A DNA stretch of 38,587 nt from assembly GCA_964521425.1 (NCBI GenBank), contig CAZFRO010000024.1, positions 1 through 38,587 of the forward strand. The letters are read 5' to 3'. The position numbers and the translations under genes are program-made. The notes beneath the pieces were generated by a model. It saw nothing but the letters and a program-made list of their open reading frames with translations. It searched no databases and was not told where the DNA came from. Shown piece after piece: positions 17,019-26,288 of the stretch. Numbering within the stretch: position 1 is the stretch's first letter; every line of letters starts with the position of its first letter. Origin of the DNA: Joyebacterum sp964521425. Its GTDB lineage: Bacteria > Joyebacterota > Joyebacteria > Joyebacterales > Joyebacteraceae.

Positions 17019-18362
17019 TTACGGGATCCGTGTGAGGAAGGCGCTCGCCATCCCGAGATAGACGAGGATTCCAATGACATCGTTGAGTGTTGTTACGAAT
17101 GGGCCCTGCGCAACTGCGGGGTCTATTCCCATACCTCTCAGGGCGAACGGTATGACCGTCCCGAGGGTCGCCGCCACCAGAATCACCGCGGCGAGCGAGC
17201 AACCGACGACGGTGGCGAGCTGCCAATCTCCGAGCCAGAGCCCGACGATCGCACACACGCTGACGCCGAGAATGAGAGCATTCAAACCGGCGACTCTCCA
17301 CTCCTTTGCGAGACGATCCCCCGCGGCTCCCGCGAGGCCACGCTCGGAGTGCATGCTGCGCACGATGATTGTCGAGGTCTGAAGGCCTACGTTCCCACCC
17401 ATCGCCGTGATGACCGGTACGAAGAAAGCGAGGGCAAGCACCTTCTCAAGCGAGAGACTGAAATGCCGCATCACGAGCGCGGATCCGAGGCCACCAATTG
17501 CACCAATAATGAGCCACGGCAGGCGAATCCGGGAGACTCTGAATGCCGAGTCCTCGTGCAGCTCGTCCTCACGAGTACCGGCCATGAGGCTCATGTCCTC
17601 CTCGGCCTCATCGTGGATGACGTCGATGATGTCGTCCACGGTGATTCGTCCCGCAAGTCGTCCGTCAGGCGCCACGACAGGAATGGCGACAAGGTCGTAC
17701 TTCCTGAAGACCCAGGCGACGTCCTCCTGATCCGTGTCCGTTGAGACGGACACAACGTCCGGGTCCATTATCTCCGACAGCGGAGTCTCCCCGCCTGCCA
17801 GAACCAGATCCCTCAGAGACAGAACTCCTACGAGCCTCCGGTCTCCGTCCGTGACATAGACGTTGTGGATCTCATCAACTTCGTCGGCCGCTTTCCTGAT
17901 GAGCTCGATGGCGTCCTTCACGCTCGCGTCGCGCTTGAGGAACACAAGCTCCGACGCCATGATGCCGCCCGCCGACTCATCCGTGTACTGGAGGAGTTCC
18001 TCGACCGCCCGCCGGTCATCATCCTCAAGCCGGGAGAGAACTTCCCCCCGAACCTCGTCTTCGAGCATTCCAACAACGTCCGCCGCATCGTCCGACTCAA
18101 GCTCATGCGTGATGTCGGCGATTTCGACAGGCTCCAGGACATCGAGGATCTCGCCAAGGGAGTGTTCGTCGAGGTGAATGAGAACGTCGGCGCTTGTCTC
18201 AGTATCGAGTTCCGCGAGAACAGACTTCGCCATTTCACCGTCAAGCTGCTCGAGAGCGACGGCGATGTCGGCTGGATGGAGCCCCCTGAGCGTGTCCGCC
18301 ATGGAGGCGGGACTACTCTCTGAATCGAGGACGACTCTCTTGTCGATGTGTCCATCCGACAT
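17019..18362 (-). CDS. mgtE: Magnesium transporter MgtE
   Basis: The 447-residue protein shows the MgtE order. An N-terminal superhelical domain (to about 125, 'LRGLHPADIAVALEQL') is followed by two CBS domains (about 130-255). Five membrane helices from about 280 carry the signature 'GGNVGLQTSTIIVRS' near residue 325 and end 'MASAFLTRIP'. In this family the cytosolic domains sense Mg2+ and close the channel when it is plentiful. It lies next to two CorC/HlyC-type proteins, so the locus has a metal-ion theme. The gene begins 23 nt after the DUF502 gene. Confidence 0.96.
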   Translation of the reverse strand: MSDGHIDKRVVLDSESSPASMADTLRGLHPADIAVALEQLDGEMAKSVLAELDTETSADVLIHLDEHSLGEILDVLEPVEIADITHELESDDAADVVGMLEDEVRGEVLSRLEDDDRRAVEELLQYTDESAGGIMASELVFLKRDASVKDAIELIRKAADEVDEIHNVYVTDGDRRLVGVLSLRDLVLAGGETPLSEIMDPDVVSVSTDTDQEDVAWVFRKYDLVAIPVVAPDGRLAGRITVDDIIDVIHDEAEEDMSLMAGTREDELHEDSAFRVSRIRLPWLIIGAIGGLGSALVMRHFSLSLEKVLALAFFVPVITAMGGNVGLQTSTIIVRSMHSERGLAGAAGDRLAKEWRVAGLNALILGVSVCAIVGLWLGDWQLATVVGCSLAAVILVAATLGTVIPFALRGMGIDPAVAQGPFVTTLNDVIGILVYLGMASAFLTRIP

Positions 18363-18385
18363 GCTTCACCTCACTACATCGCAGA

Positions 18386-19102
18386 TCACGTTCGGGCGTC
18401 GCCTTCATCCGACAGCACACCGGCCGAGACGACAAGCCGGAGCCCGTCCTGAACCGACATATCGAGCGGCCGCACATCCTCCTCCGGAATCAGGAGGAAG
18501 TAACCCGATGTCGGATTCGGCGTCGTTGGAAGAAACACCGACACGAGCTTCTTGCCGAGGACGTTCTCGATAATCCCGCCGGACTCGCAGGTGACGAATG
18601 CCAGGCTGTAGATCCCCTTGTGTGGGAATTCAATCAGAACGACTCTCCGAAAACTGGCTGAGTCCTCGTGCAGCACTGCCGTGAACACAGTCTTCGTCGT
18701 TCCGTAGATCCACCTCACAAGCGGGATCTTGTTGATGAACCGCTCCCACAGCCTGAGCACTCGGCGCCCGATGAAATTGCTCGCAATGGCGCCGACGACA
18801 ACGATGATGCCAATGAGAACGATAAGACCGAGGCCGGGGATCTCTCGGCCGTAGTACCGTATGACGAATCGGCCGAGTATGTGATCGAGCGTGAAGAAGA
18901 GCTGCCAGAGAACAAACACGCTGATTGTTATCGGGAGAATGACAAGAAGGCCTGTGAAAAGGTACCTTCTGAGAACGCGTCCAGTGCTCTGGTGCTCACG
19001 ATCGTGACCGCTCCGGCGACCATCGTCCTGTTGCGCCGCTTCGCGGTCCGAATCGACGGCGTCTGGAACCGGGATCCGGTTCTCCTGTTCGTTCTCGCTC
19101 AT
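18386..19102 (-). CDS. DUF502 family membrane protein
   Basis: The 238-residue protein has an acidic, disordered N-terminus (1-40), then 'RRYLFTGLLVILPITISVFV' (helix about 47-70) and a second helix about 88-110. The conserved 'IPLVRWIYGTTKTV' and 'VVLIEFPHKGIYSLAFVT' segments and a 'TTPNPTSGYFLLIP' block follow, all hallmarks of DUF502. The biochemical role of the family is not established. It starts with ATG overlapping the upstream stop (ATGA), so it is coupled to the CorC-like gene. A role in envelope ion handling would be a guess from neighbours only. Confidence 0.93.
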   Translation of the reverse strand: MSENEQENRIPVPDAVDSDREAAQQDDGRRSGHDREHQSTGRVLRRYLFTGLLVILPITISVFVLWQLFFTLDHILGRFVIRYYGREIPGLGLIVLIGIIVVVGAIASNFIGRRVLRLWERFINKIPLVRWIYGTTKTVFTAVLHEDSASFRRVVLIEFPHKGIYSLAFVTCESGGIIENVLGKKLVSVFLPTTPNPTSGYFLLIPEEDVRPLDMSVQDGLRLVVSAGVLSDEGDART

Positions 19103-20337
19103 CGTCGTCTGATCCTCACCTTCCCGATTCTCGTCTGCCCAACAGATATGATCCTGAACTCGAGACGACCAATGGTTACCTCATTCCCAGCGTCCGGGAT
19201 CCTTCCAAGATCCTTGAGGATGAGACCGGCAATGGTGTTGTAGTCGCCCTGTGGGAGCTCCAAACCTATTGCTTCTCCAACGTCGCCTACCTCGGCTCGC
19301 CCATCGACGATGAAGAGGTCATGGTCGATACGTCGGATGAGTGACTCCTTGATGTCGTATTCGTCCTCAATATCGCCGACAAGCTCCTCAAGCAGATCCT
19401 CCAGCGTCACGATGCCGGCGATGCTCCCGTGCTCGTCCACGACGACCGCCATGTGCTGCCGCCTGGCCTGCAGCTCACGGAAGAGTTCATCACACGTCTT
19501 GGTCTCGGGCACGTGATGCACCTGGCGGGTGATGCCGTCCAACTGTTGCTCATGCGGCAGCCCCAGGAGATCACGCGAGTGGATCATCGCTTCGATGTGA
19601 TCTCTGTCCTCGGAGATGATCGGGAGCCGTGAGAACCCATGCTCGCGTATGATGACCACGGCCTCTCCGACCGTGGACCCGGGGGGCATTCCGACTATGT
19701 CCGTCCTCGGCACCATGACTTCTCCAACCGTCGTCAGTGCGAACTCGAAGACCCCGGAGAGTAGCTTGGTCTCTTCCTTGTCCACGGCGCCGGCGATCTC
19801 TCCTTCGCTTGTGAGAAGAACCCGCAGCTGCTCCTTTGTGAGACGTCTCCGCCACTCAGTCACACGCACGCCCAGAAGACGGAGAATCCCGCGGGCAAGT
19901 CCCGTTGCCACCCAGATGATCGGGCCAAGCAGCCAATAGAAGAGCCTGAGCGGGAACACCACCTTGAGCGTAATGCTGTCGCTGTGCCGCCGGCCGATGA
20001 TCTTCGGGATGACTTCGCCGAGCACGAGAAGCACGGGCGTAACAATCGCAGTTGAGAGAAGCGCAACCACGCCCGGCTGTAGATTGCTGAGACTGTGCAA
20101 CAGCTTCCACGACACCAGGGACGATGTCATCACGATCGCAATGTTCGTCCCAACGAGCGTGGTTCCGAGCAATCGTTGCGGATCCGAGACAAACTTCTCG
20201 AGCGGACGGGCGCCTCGCTTCCCCTTCTCGATCCAGTGCTCAAGACGTATCCAGTTGATGGATACGAGGGCGGTCTCCGACCCCGAGAAGAAGGCCGCGA
20301 GCAGTAACCCCAGAACGGCTAGAAGGATGATGGTCAT
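19099..20337 (-). CDS. HlyC/CorC (CNNM-like) family transporter, second copy
   Basis: The 412-residue protein has an N-terminal DUF21/CNNM membrane domain (about 1-145, 'LLAAFFSGSETALVSINWIR'). A CBS pair (about 195-310) with 'VDEHGSIAGIVTLEDLLEEL' follows, then a C-terminal CorC_HlyC domain ending '...IGKVRIRRR'. Family members are linked to Mg2+/Co2+ efflux or resistance; the older name hemolysin is misleading. It is a paralog of the gene at 20334-21614 and overlaps it by ATGA, which suggests a tandem duplication and perhaps a heterodimer. Confidence 0.94.
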   Translation of the reverse strand: MTIILLAVLGLLLAAFFSGSETALVSINWIRLEHWIEKGKRGARPLEKFVSDPQRLLGTTLVGTNIAIVMTSSLVSWKLLHSLSNLQPGVVALLSTAIVTPVLLVLGEVIPKIIGRRHSDSITLKVVFPLRLFYWLLGPIIWVATGLARGILRLLGVRVTEWRRRLTKEQLRVLLTSEGEIAGAVDKEETKLLSGVFEFALTTVGEVMVPRTDIVGMPPGSTVGEAVVIIREHGFSRLPIISEDRDHIEAMIHSRDLLGLPHEQQLDGITRQVHHVPETKTCDELFRELQARRQHMAVVVDEHGSIAGIVTLEDLLEELVGDIEDEYDIKESLIRRIDHDLFIVDGRAEVGDVGEAIGLELPQGDYNTIAGLILKDLGRIPDAGNEVTIGRLEFRIISVGQTRIGKVRIRRR

Positions 20338-21614
20338 TCTCCTTCCTCCCCGTCCACAGGCAGCTCCAGCTTCACGATCCTCACACTTGTGATCCTCTGT
20401 TCTTCAAGACTCTCAATGGTGAACTCGAGGCCCCCCCGCTCGAACTTCTCTCCCTCCGATGGAATGCGGCCGAAAGCATCCAGCAGGTATCCGGCAAGCG
20501 TCTCGATGCCCTCGCCCGGAAAATCGGTCACGGCGAGTTCCTCCGCAAGATCCTCAAGTCGTATGGAACCGTCAGCGATGAGCGTCTTCATGTCGAGCAC
20601 CTGCAGAAGCGGTTTCTCTTCATCATGTTCGTCCTGGATCTCCCCTACTATCTCCTCGATGAGATCCTCGAGCGTGATGACTCCGGCGGTGCCTCCGTAC
20701 TCATCAACCACGATCGCAATGTGCGTTCTTCTACGCTGCAGTTCCCGCAGAAGCTCACCCGCATTCTTGGTCTCGGGAGTGAAGTACGCCTCGCGTACGA
20801 GCCCCGAGATCGCCTGCCCGCCGCCCGTCTGGGGGTCGACGCCCAGGAGATCCTTCGCGTAGAGAACACCCGTGATGTGATCGAGATCCTCGCGATACAC
20901 AGGTAGACGTGAGTGTCCCTCTTCACGAACCAACGCAATGGCCTCACTGACGGTAGTGGTGTCCTCGAGACCCTGGACATCCACCCGCGGGATCATGAGC
21001 TCACGGATAACTGTGTCGCCGAACTCCATCACGCTGTCGATCATGTCCCGTTCCTCTTCGTCCAGCGTGCCGTCGTGCTCGCCTATCGCGACTATCGTGC
21101 GAAGCTCCTCGGTGGTCACGAAGGGCTGATCCGCTCCTTCCTCTCCACCACCCAGCTTCGACACCAAGCCGTGGACCACACTCACGATGGGAGCGAGGAC
21201 GCTGCCGACGGCGAAGAGCACAGGCGCGCTTCGTCGAGCGAACTCGGTGTTCCGCTCGATGGCGTACATCTTTGGAGCTATCTCGCTCACGACAAGGATC
21301 ACAAGCGTGACGACCCCCACCTCGAGCGCAATCGTGGCGGTCTCGGAGTAACCGAGTGAGTGCGCGAACTTGAGAGCGACGACGGCGCCAAGAGACGCGG
21401 CGGCAACGTTGACCAGTGTGTTACCGAGCAGGATGGTTATGAGCAGGCGATCCGGATGGTCGAGCAGCGACCGGACACGGTCGCCCTTCTCCATCTCGCC
21501 GATATCCAGCCGGGACAGCGAGAAGAAGGCCGTCTCAGATCCTGAGAAGATCGAGGATAGATAGAGCAGGACAGCGAACCCTGCACCTGCACCAATGATA
21601 TAGAGCATTGCCAC
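20334..21614 (-). CDS. HlyC/CorC (CNNM-like) family transporter, first copy
   Basis: The 426-residue protein has the same plan: DUF21 membrane domain (1-~150, 'SIFSGSETAFFSLSRLD'), two CBS domains (about 200-325, with 'VDEYGGTAGVITLEDLIEEI') and a C-terminal CorC_HlyC domain (about 340-415). The start is GTG 21614; an ATG two codons later is an equally good alternative. It lies 3 nt beyond ybeY, matching the widespread ybeZ-ybeY-ybeX(corC) order. The predicted role is in divalent-cation homeostasis at the inner membrane. Confidence 0.94.
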   Translation of the reverse strand: MAMLYIIGAGAGFAVLLYLSSIFSGSETAFFSLSRLDIGEMEKGDRVRSLLDHPDRLLITILLGNTLVNVAAASLGAVVALKFAHSLGYSETATIALEVGVVTLVILVVSEIAPKMYAIERNTEFARRSAPVLFAVGSVLAPIVSVVHGLVSKLGGGEEGADQPFVTTEELRTIVAIGEHDGTLDEEERDMIDSVMEFGDTVIRELMIPRVDVQGLEDTTTVSEAIALVREEGHSRLPVYREDLDHITGVLYAKDLLGVDPQTGGGQAISGLVREAYFTPETKNAGELLRELQRRRTHIAIVVDEYGGTAGVITLEDLIEEIVGEIQDEHDEEKPLLQVLDMKTLIADGSIRLEDLAEELAVTDFPGEGIETLAGYLLDAFGRIPSEGEKFERGGLEFTIESLEEQRITSVRIVKLELPVDGEEGE

Positions 21615-21617
21615 TCT

Positions 21618-22067
21618 CTACGCCTGGTCGAGGACGGCCTTGAGGTGCCTGTTCTCGATGCGGCGCATCCGGTTGCGCTCGCTTGTGGAGGCATGATCGA
21701 AACCGACAAGATGGAGCACGCCGTGCGCCACCAGTTTCAGTATCTCATGCCCGACCGGCTTCCTGTATCGGCGCGCCTGAACGGACGCGCGCTCGACCGA
21801 TATCATCACATCGCCAAGAACGCTCTCCGCCTCGGGGGAGACAGTTGACTCGTCCCCCTCCATCATTGCGAAGGACAGCACGTCCGTTGTCTTGTCGATT
21901 CCCCGGTACTCCAGATTGAGCTTGTGAAGGAATGAGTCGTCGGCAAAGAGAACGGTCACGTCGGAGTCGGCCCGCCCGTACTCATCGAGCATGGCACCGA
22001 CAAGCCTCCGCACGGCTCGAGTGTCGACACCCACCATCTTCTGTTTATTGACAATTCTAAGTGCCAC
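21618..22067 (-). CDS. ybeY: Endoribonuclease YbeY (rRNA maturation factor)
   Basis: The 149-residue protein contains the UPF0054 zinc signature HGVLHLVGFDH, with H115, H119 and H125 as metal ligands, and the earlier 'YRGIDKTTDVLSF' block. YbeY takes part in 16S rRNA 3'-end maturation and ribosome quality control. The start is GTG 22067. It lies 3 nt after the HD phosphohydrolase gene and 3 nt before the CorC-like gene. The phoH-HD-ybeY order is common in many phyla, so this assignment is secure. Confidence 0.96.
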   Translation of the reverse strand: MALRIVNKQKMVGVDTRAVRRLVGAMLDEYGRADSDVTVLFADDSFLHKLNLEYRGIDKTTDVLSFAMMEGDESTVSPEAESVLGDVMISVERASVQARRYRKPVGHEILKLVAHGVLHLVGFDHASTSERNRMRRIENRHLKAVLDQA

Positions 22068-22070
22068 GTC

Positions 22071-24413
22071 CTACTCGCTCCCGGAACTGCTTGCCTTGCC
22101 CGCGTCCCCGGGACTTCCGGTGTCGTCGGCAGCCGTCGCTTCACCATCAGTCTCGCCCTCTTCCCCGGCCTTCTGGTCCGGGTACTTGACTCGCTGATGG
22201 TACATTCCGACGAGCACTCTGAAGAACGCCTCGCGGATCTTTCTCAGATCGGAGAGAGTCAGTTCGGCGTCGTCCAGCTGGTGCGTCCGCCATCTCTTCT
22301 CGATGGCGTCGTCGATCTCTGTCTCGATGCGCTTTGCGGTCAGCGATTCGCCTATCGATCTCGTACGAGCTTCCAGGAGATCGGCGAGCATGACGATGGC
22401 CGACTCCTTGCTCCGAGGTCTCGGACCGGGGTAGCTGTATTCACCCTCGCTGACATCGTTCGGGTCCACGCTCTCTTCAGACGCCCTCTTGAAGAAGAAC
22501 TCCATGACGCTTGTGCCGTGGTGCTCGCGGACCATGTCGATGATCGGCTCGGGCAACTTCTCCTTGCGAGCGAGTTCAACGCCGTCCTTGACATGAGCCT
22601 GAATGATGAGGCTTGAGACCTTGGGCTTAAGCCCGGCGTGCTTGCTCTGAGTCTGGTCGAGCCCCTGCTGGTTCTCGATGAAGTAGCCGGGATTGACCAG
22701 CTTGCCGATGTCGTGGTAGTAGGCGCCCACTCGCGCCAGGAGTCCGTTTGCACCGACGGCCTCGGCGGCTGCCTCAGCCAGATTGCCGACGACAATGCTG
22801 TGATGATACGTCCCCGGGGCGGTCATCGCCATTCGTCTTAAGAGCGGCCTGTTCATGTCCCCTAGTTCGAGGAGGGTGATGTCGGTAGTTACCTTGAATC
22901 CACGTTCAAAGAGCGGCAACGCCACAATGACAATGCCCATGCTGATGAGCGCGTTGAGCCCTCCCCATCCCACTTTCGTCAGAGTGGGAAGACCTATGTC
23001 CACCATAGAGATATCGGCGATCGCTATCGTGAGTGCGTACGCGCCGACGACCTTGATCCCCGACCAGTAGAAATCCTCTCGATGTCTGACACGCCGCACG
23101 GAGTGCGCTGCGATCATCCCCACGACAAGCGACACGAAGATGAATGGCAGACCGAAGCTCGTATAGACTGTCACGAGCACAACCGTAACGACCGTGGCGA
23201 TGATGGCTGTCTCGAAATCGAGAAGCATCGACGCAAACATGGCGAGAACGGCTATGGGCACGAGATAGGATGACGCCCCGGGAATGCGACCCACGATGGC
23301 CGCCGCAACTATCACAATCGTCACGAGGATCATAGTGAGAATGGGATAGCGTATCTCCGTGACCATGCGGCGCTTGCGCGCCAGCACGTAGAGGGCGAAG
23401 ATGCCCAGGAGGGCCATCGCCTCCAGAATCCTCCCAAGACGTGGGAAGAACCGGAGGTAGCCGGCCTCCTCTATCAGAAGCTCAGCACGCTTGCGATCAA
23501 GCGAGAAGATGGCCACGATGTGTTCGATTGTGATCCTCTCCCCCCGCTGGAGAACGACCTCGTCCTTCTTGAAATCCCGGCCGGTCGACTCGATGACGGC
23601 GGCTCTGGCCGCCTCTCTTCTCCGCGAGTTCTCGACCACGTCGTAGATGACGTTACCCTCTAGGAAAGGAGTCACGATCTCCTTCACGGTAATCGTCATG
23701 TCGGCATCGTCCAGAACCCTCGCGGCCTCACGCTGCACGGTCTCGACGACAAGCCGCTCCGGTATGAACGACTGTATACGGACCACGGTTTCATCATCAC
23801 CCTTGATCAGCATCACCGTGTCGTCGGGCTTGAGCGGCGGCGTTCCGCGTTCACTCAGCACGCCCCGGTCGTACATGACGAACATGATCTCTCTGGCGCG
23901 CTCCTCCACTCTCTCGGCCTGACGGGTGTCGAGAAGAACCCGGCGTGAGGCGTCGCTTAGTGTGACACCAAGCTGACCGAGCAACTCAATTCTTTGCTGT
24001 GGTGACTCGCTACCGGCGCGGATGTCGTAGATCCGTGTGAGGAGCTCGCCGAAGCGCGTTCTCTTCTCTGTGCGGGACGCTTCATCGTAGCGGAAGACGG
24101 GAACCACACCGTCGGCGGCCATCTTCCGTTCCTGGTCGAGCTCGTCGGCTGTCTTCAGCACATCGAAGTCAAAGGGGGCGACCACTTCCTCACGAGACAC
24201 CTGCCCCACCGTGATCTCGCTCTCGGTCGTGGGCACTGCCTGCGGAAACAGAAGTTCCAGGACGATGATGAACCCCACGATGAGTAGGAGTCCGAAGAGA
24301 AGACTGTTCCTGTGGGCAGCCCAGTCCGCACGCGGACCGTCGGAGCCGGCGCCGAGCTTCACGCGATCGGCTCTGGCTCGGGGCTCCTGTTTCTGGCGAA
24401 ACCACCTTGCCAT
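22071..24413 (-). CDS. PgpH-type 7TM-HD phosphohydrolase (probable c-di-AMP phosphodiesterase)
   Basis: The 780-residue protein begins with a membrane helix (about 36-56). A large extracytoplasmic 7TMR-HDED region (to about 300) follows, then about seven helices (roughly 310-490), then a cytoplasmic HD domain with 'HHSIVVGNLAEAA' and 'YYHDIGKLVNPGYFIENQ' (HD near residue 567). Characterised family members (PgpH) hydrolyse cyclic di-AMP. That makes it a candidate regulator of K+ and turgor, but no diadenylate cyclase is in the window. The C-terminal ~35 residues are Gly/Glu/Ser-rich and disordered. The ATG overlaps the phoH stop by 1 nt (TGATG). Confidence 0.94.
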   Translation of the reverse strand: MARWFRQKQEPRARADRVKLGAGSDGPRADWAAHRNSLLFGLLLIVGFIIVLELLFPQAVPTTESEITVGQVSREEVVAPFDFDVLKTADELDQERKMAADGVVPVFRYDEASRTEKRTRFGELLTRIYDIRAGSESPQQRIELLGQLGVTLSDASRRVLLDTRQAERVEERAREIMFVMYDRGVLSERGTPPLKPDDTVMLIKGDDETVVRIQSFIPERLVVETVQREAARVLDDADMTITVKEIVTPFLEGNVIYDVVENSRRREAARAAVIESTGRDFKKDEVVLQRGERITIEHIVAIFSLDRKRAELLIEEAGYLRFFPRLGRILEAMALLGIFALYVLARKRRMVTEIRYPILTMILVTIVIVAAAIVGRIPGASSYLVPIAVLAMFASMLLDFETAIIATVVTVVLVTVYTSFGLPFIFVSLVVGMIAAHSVRRVRHREDFYWSGIKVVGAYALTIAIADISMVDIGLPTLTKVGWGGLNALISMGIVIVALPLFERGFKVTTDITLLELGDMNRPLLRRMAMTAPGTYHHSIVVGNLAEAAAEAVGANGLLARVGAYYHDIGKLVNPGYFIENQQGLDQTQSKHAGLKPKVSSLIIQAHVKDGVELARKEKLPEPIIDMVREHHGTSVMEFFFKRASEESVDPNDVSEGEYSYPGPRPRSKESAIVMLADLLEARTRSIGESLTAKRIETEIDDAIEKRWRTHQLDDAELTLSDLRKIREAFFRVLVGMYHQRVKYPDQKAGEEGETDGEATAADDTGSPGDAGKASSSGSE

Positions 24414-25402
24414 CAGTCGCTCCCTTCGCCTCTGTGCGATGTGTCTGGCTGCGTGCCGGCCCGTGCATATCGGTCGAAGGCCTTCACTATCTCGCGCACA
24501 AGTCGGTGCCTGACGACATCGCTCTCGGTAAGATAGACGAACTTGATCCCCTCGATCCCGGACAACACATCCTGAATCTTCACAAGGCCCGACATCTCCC
24601 TGTTGGCGAGATCGATCTGCGTGATATCCCCTGTAATAGCAGTACGAGAGTTGAATCCGAGCCTGGTCAGGAACATCTGCATCTGCGGCATCGTGCTGTT
24701 CTGCGCCTCGTCCAGAATGACGAAGGCGTCGTTCAGCGTCCTGCCTCGCATGTAAGCCAGCGGGATAACCTCGATCGTCCCCACGTCGATCAGGCGTTTC
24801 ACCCTCTCGGGATCCATCATGTCGCGAAGAGCATCATAGAGCGGCTGAAGATACGGCGCGATCTTCTCCTGGAAGTCGCCCGGAAGATACCCGAGACTCT
24901 CCCCTGCCTCAACGGCCGGGCGGACAAGGACTATCCTCTCCACCTCTTTTCGCCTGAGCGCGGCCACGGCCATGGCGACGGCCAGGTAGGTCTTTCCCGT
25001 GCCAGCGGGTCCGATGGCCACCACGATGTCGTGCTGCTTGAGTGCGTCGACATAGACCTGCTGGCCCACAGTCCGTGCCTCAACAGGCTTCTTGAGATCC
25101 TTCAACCTCTTCTCGCTTTCGTGAAAGCGCGACAACTCCTCGGCCCTGCCGGATCTGACCATGTTGATGGCGTACTCCACGTCCTCGCGCTGCACCGTCC
25201 GACCCCGGCGTACGAGTCTCGCCATCTCAGTCAGAACCGTCTCCGCGAGGGCGACCTCGGACCCGTCGCCCGAGATGGTTATCTCCCCACCACGCGCGGT
25301 CACGTGCGCATCGAATGAGTCCTGCAGCAGCCGAAGATTGGCGTCGTTCCGCCCGTAGAGATGAACAGAATCTATGTCTGCGACGGATATCTTTCGCTTC
25401 AA
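24413..25402 (-). CDS. ybeZ: PhoH-like ATPase (YbeZ)
   Basis: The 329-residue protein has a Walker A motif GPAGTGKT at 131-138 and Walker B-like 'VILDEAQN' at 228-235. The N-terminal 'LYGRNDANLRLLQ' and 'YLTESDVVRHRLV' near the C-terminus are typical of PhoH/YbeZ. It is thought to work with YbeY in RNA metabolism. The start is TTG 25402: a stop codon lies six codons upstream in the same frame with no better start between, and GGTGGGG is a weak ribosome-binding site. The unusual start may limit translation. Confidence 0.94.
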   Translation of the reverse strand: MKRKISVADIDSVHLYGRNDANLRLLQDSFDAHVTARGGEITISGDGSEVALAETVLTEMARLVRRGRTVQREDVEYAINMVRSGRAEELSRFHESEKRLKDLKKPVEARTVGQQVYVDALKQHDIVVAIGPAGTGKTYLAVAMAVAALRRKEVERIVLVRPAVEAGESLGYLPGDFQEKIAPYLQPLYDALRDMMDPERVKRLIDVGTIEVIPLAYMRGRTLNDAFVILDEAQNSTMPQMQMFLTRLGFNSRTAITGDITQIDLANREMSGLVKIQDVLSGIEGIKFVYLTESDVVRHRLVREIVKAFDRYARAGTQPDTSHRGEGSD

Positions 25403-25433
25403 CGAGACCCCACCCGCATGCTATGCAATCGGG

Positions 25434-25468
25434 CCCCTGGTTCCCACGGCGTTGCCGGGGACCAAGAG
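25434..25468 (-). promoter_or_regulatory. Stable hairpin in the phoH leader
   Basis: In the 164-nt spacer before phoH, arms at 25438-25450 and 25454-25464 pair well: CGGC/GCCG at the tip, then CCC/GGG, then TGGT with ACCA and small bulges. There is no T-run after it on the minus strand, so it is not a clear intrinsic terminator. It may slow readthrough or protect the mRNA end. No consensus promoter was found in this spacer. Confidence 0.35.
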
Positions 25469-25566
25469 CCCGTTCTGCAATGGAGTTCCAGTAGCCGAGT
25501 GACTCTCCCTCCTGGATCGTCACACATCCCCGTTCGAGATCCGAGCGACCGGACTCGGAGAATCCC

Positions 25567-26253
25567 TTAGCGCGGGATCGTCAGGATCTGGCCCGGCTGA
25601 ATGACGTCAGGGTTCGAGATCTCGGCCTGGTTGGCCTCGTAGATCCTGGACCACATCGTCGCGTCGCCGTAGATCTCCCAATAACCGGCGATCCGCCAGA
25701 GGTTCTCACCGATCTTGACCGTGTAACTGTGCGGCCAGTCTCTCGGAATCGTCAGCTCCCAATCGGGGTAGATGAGATTCGGATCCTCGATCAGCTCGCG
25801 GTTCGCTCTGTAGATACGCTTCCACTTGAGCGGGTCACCGTAGATCTCGTCCATCTCGGAGATCTTGTAGAGGAAATCGCCCTTCTGGACGACGTAGACT
25901 CTCGGCAGACCCTCGAACCACGCGATCTCCCCGTTCAGCGCATCGACCTCGCTCTTGAGCTCCTTGAGCCTCGGTGTGAGCTTGGCCATTTCCACGTCCA
26001 GATCAGCGGATGCCATCTGCTCCTTCGCGATGTCGTCTCTTGCATCTGCGGCACTGTCCTGCGCGCTCTCATACTCACCGAGAAGATCTGCGCAGTATGC
26101 CTCTCTCTGATCCTTCGAGAGCTTCTGGTACTCCTCTTCCGTGTAGAAATCGCCGGCGCTCGGGTCTGCGGTCCTTTGAACTCCGGAACCACAGCCGGTC
26201 ACGAGGGCGAGGGCTACAAGGAGGACCAGTACAACTGATATTCTGTGCAACAT
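25567..26253 (-). CDS. Lipoprotein with coiled coil and two LysM domains
   Basis: The 228-residue protein has the lipobox 'LVTGC' (Cys21) and a helical, charged segment (about 38-112) likely to form a coiled coil. Two LysM domains lie at about 119-170 ('YVVQKGDFLYKISEMDEIYG') and 177-227 ('YTVKIGENLWRIAG'). LysM modules bind peptidoglycan glycan chains, so this protein probably links an envelope membrane to the wall. AAGGAG lies 8 nt before the ATG. It follows a small coiled-coil lipoprotein from the same promoter. A partner or enzyme activity is not visible. Confidence 0.93.
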   Translation of the reverse strand: MLHRISVVLVLLVALALVTGCGSGVQRTADPSAGDFYTEEEYQKLSKDQREAYCADLLGEYESAQDSAADARDDIAKEQMASADLDVEMAKLTPRLKELKSEVDALNGEIAWFEGLPRVYVVQKGDFLYKISEMDEIYGDPLKWKRIYRANRELIEDPNLIYPDWELTIPRDWPHSYTVKIGENLWRIAGYWEIYGDATMWSRIYEANQAEISNPDVIQPGQILTIPR

Positions 26254-26288
26254 CGGTACAGTCTCCTTCCTTCGCGTTTCGCGGCCAG

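Noticed and set aside
16999..17301. N-terminal extension of RecO
   Set aside because: About 100 Arg-rich residues overlapping the mgtE 3' end have no RecO character; the normal start is ATG 16998.
25227..25523. 98-codon minus-strand frame in the phoH spacer
   Set aside because: It overlaps the start of phoH in another frame, has a poor start context and an Arg-rich, unstructured translation.
25545..25566. Terminator after the LysM gene (CCGAG/CTCGG hairpin)
   Set aside because: The stem is only five base pairs and lacks a T-tract, so it is too weak to call.
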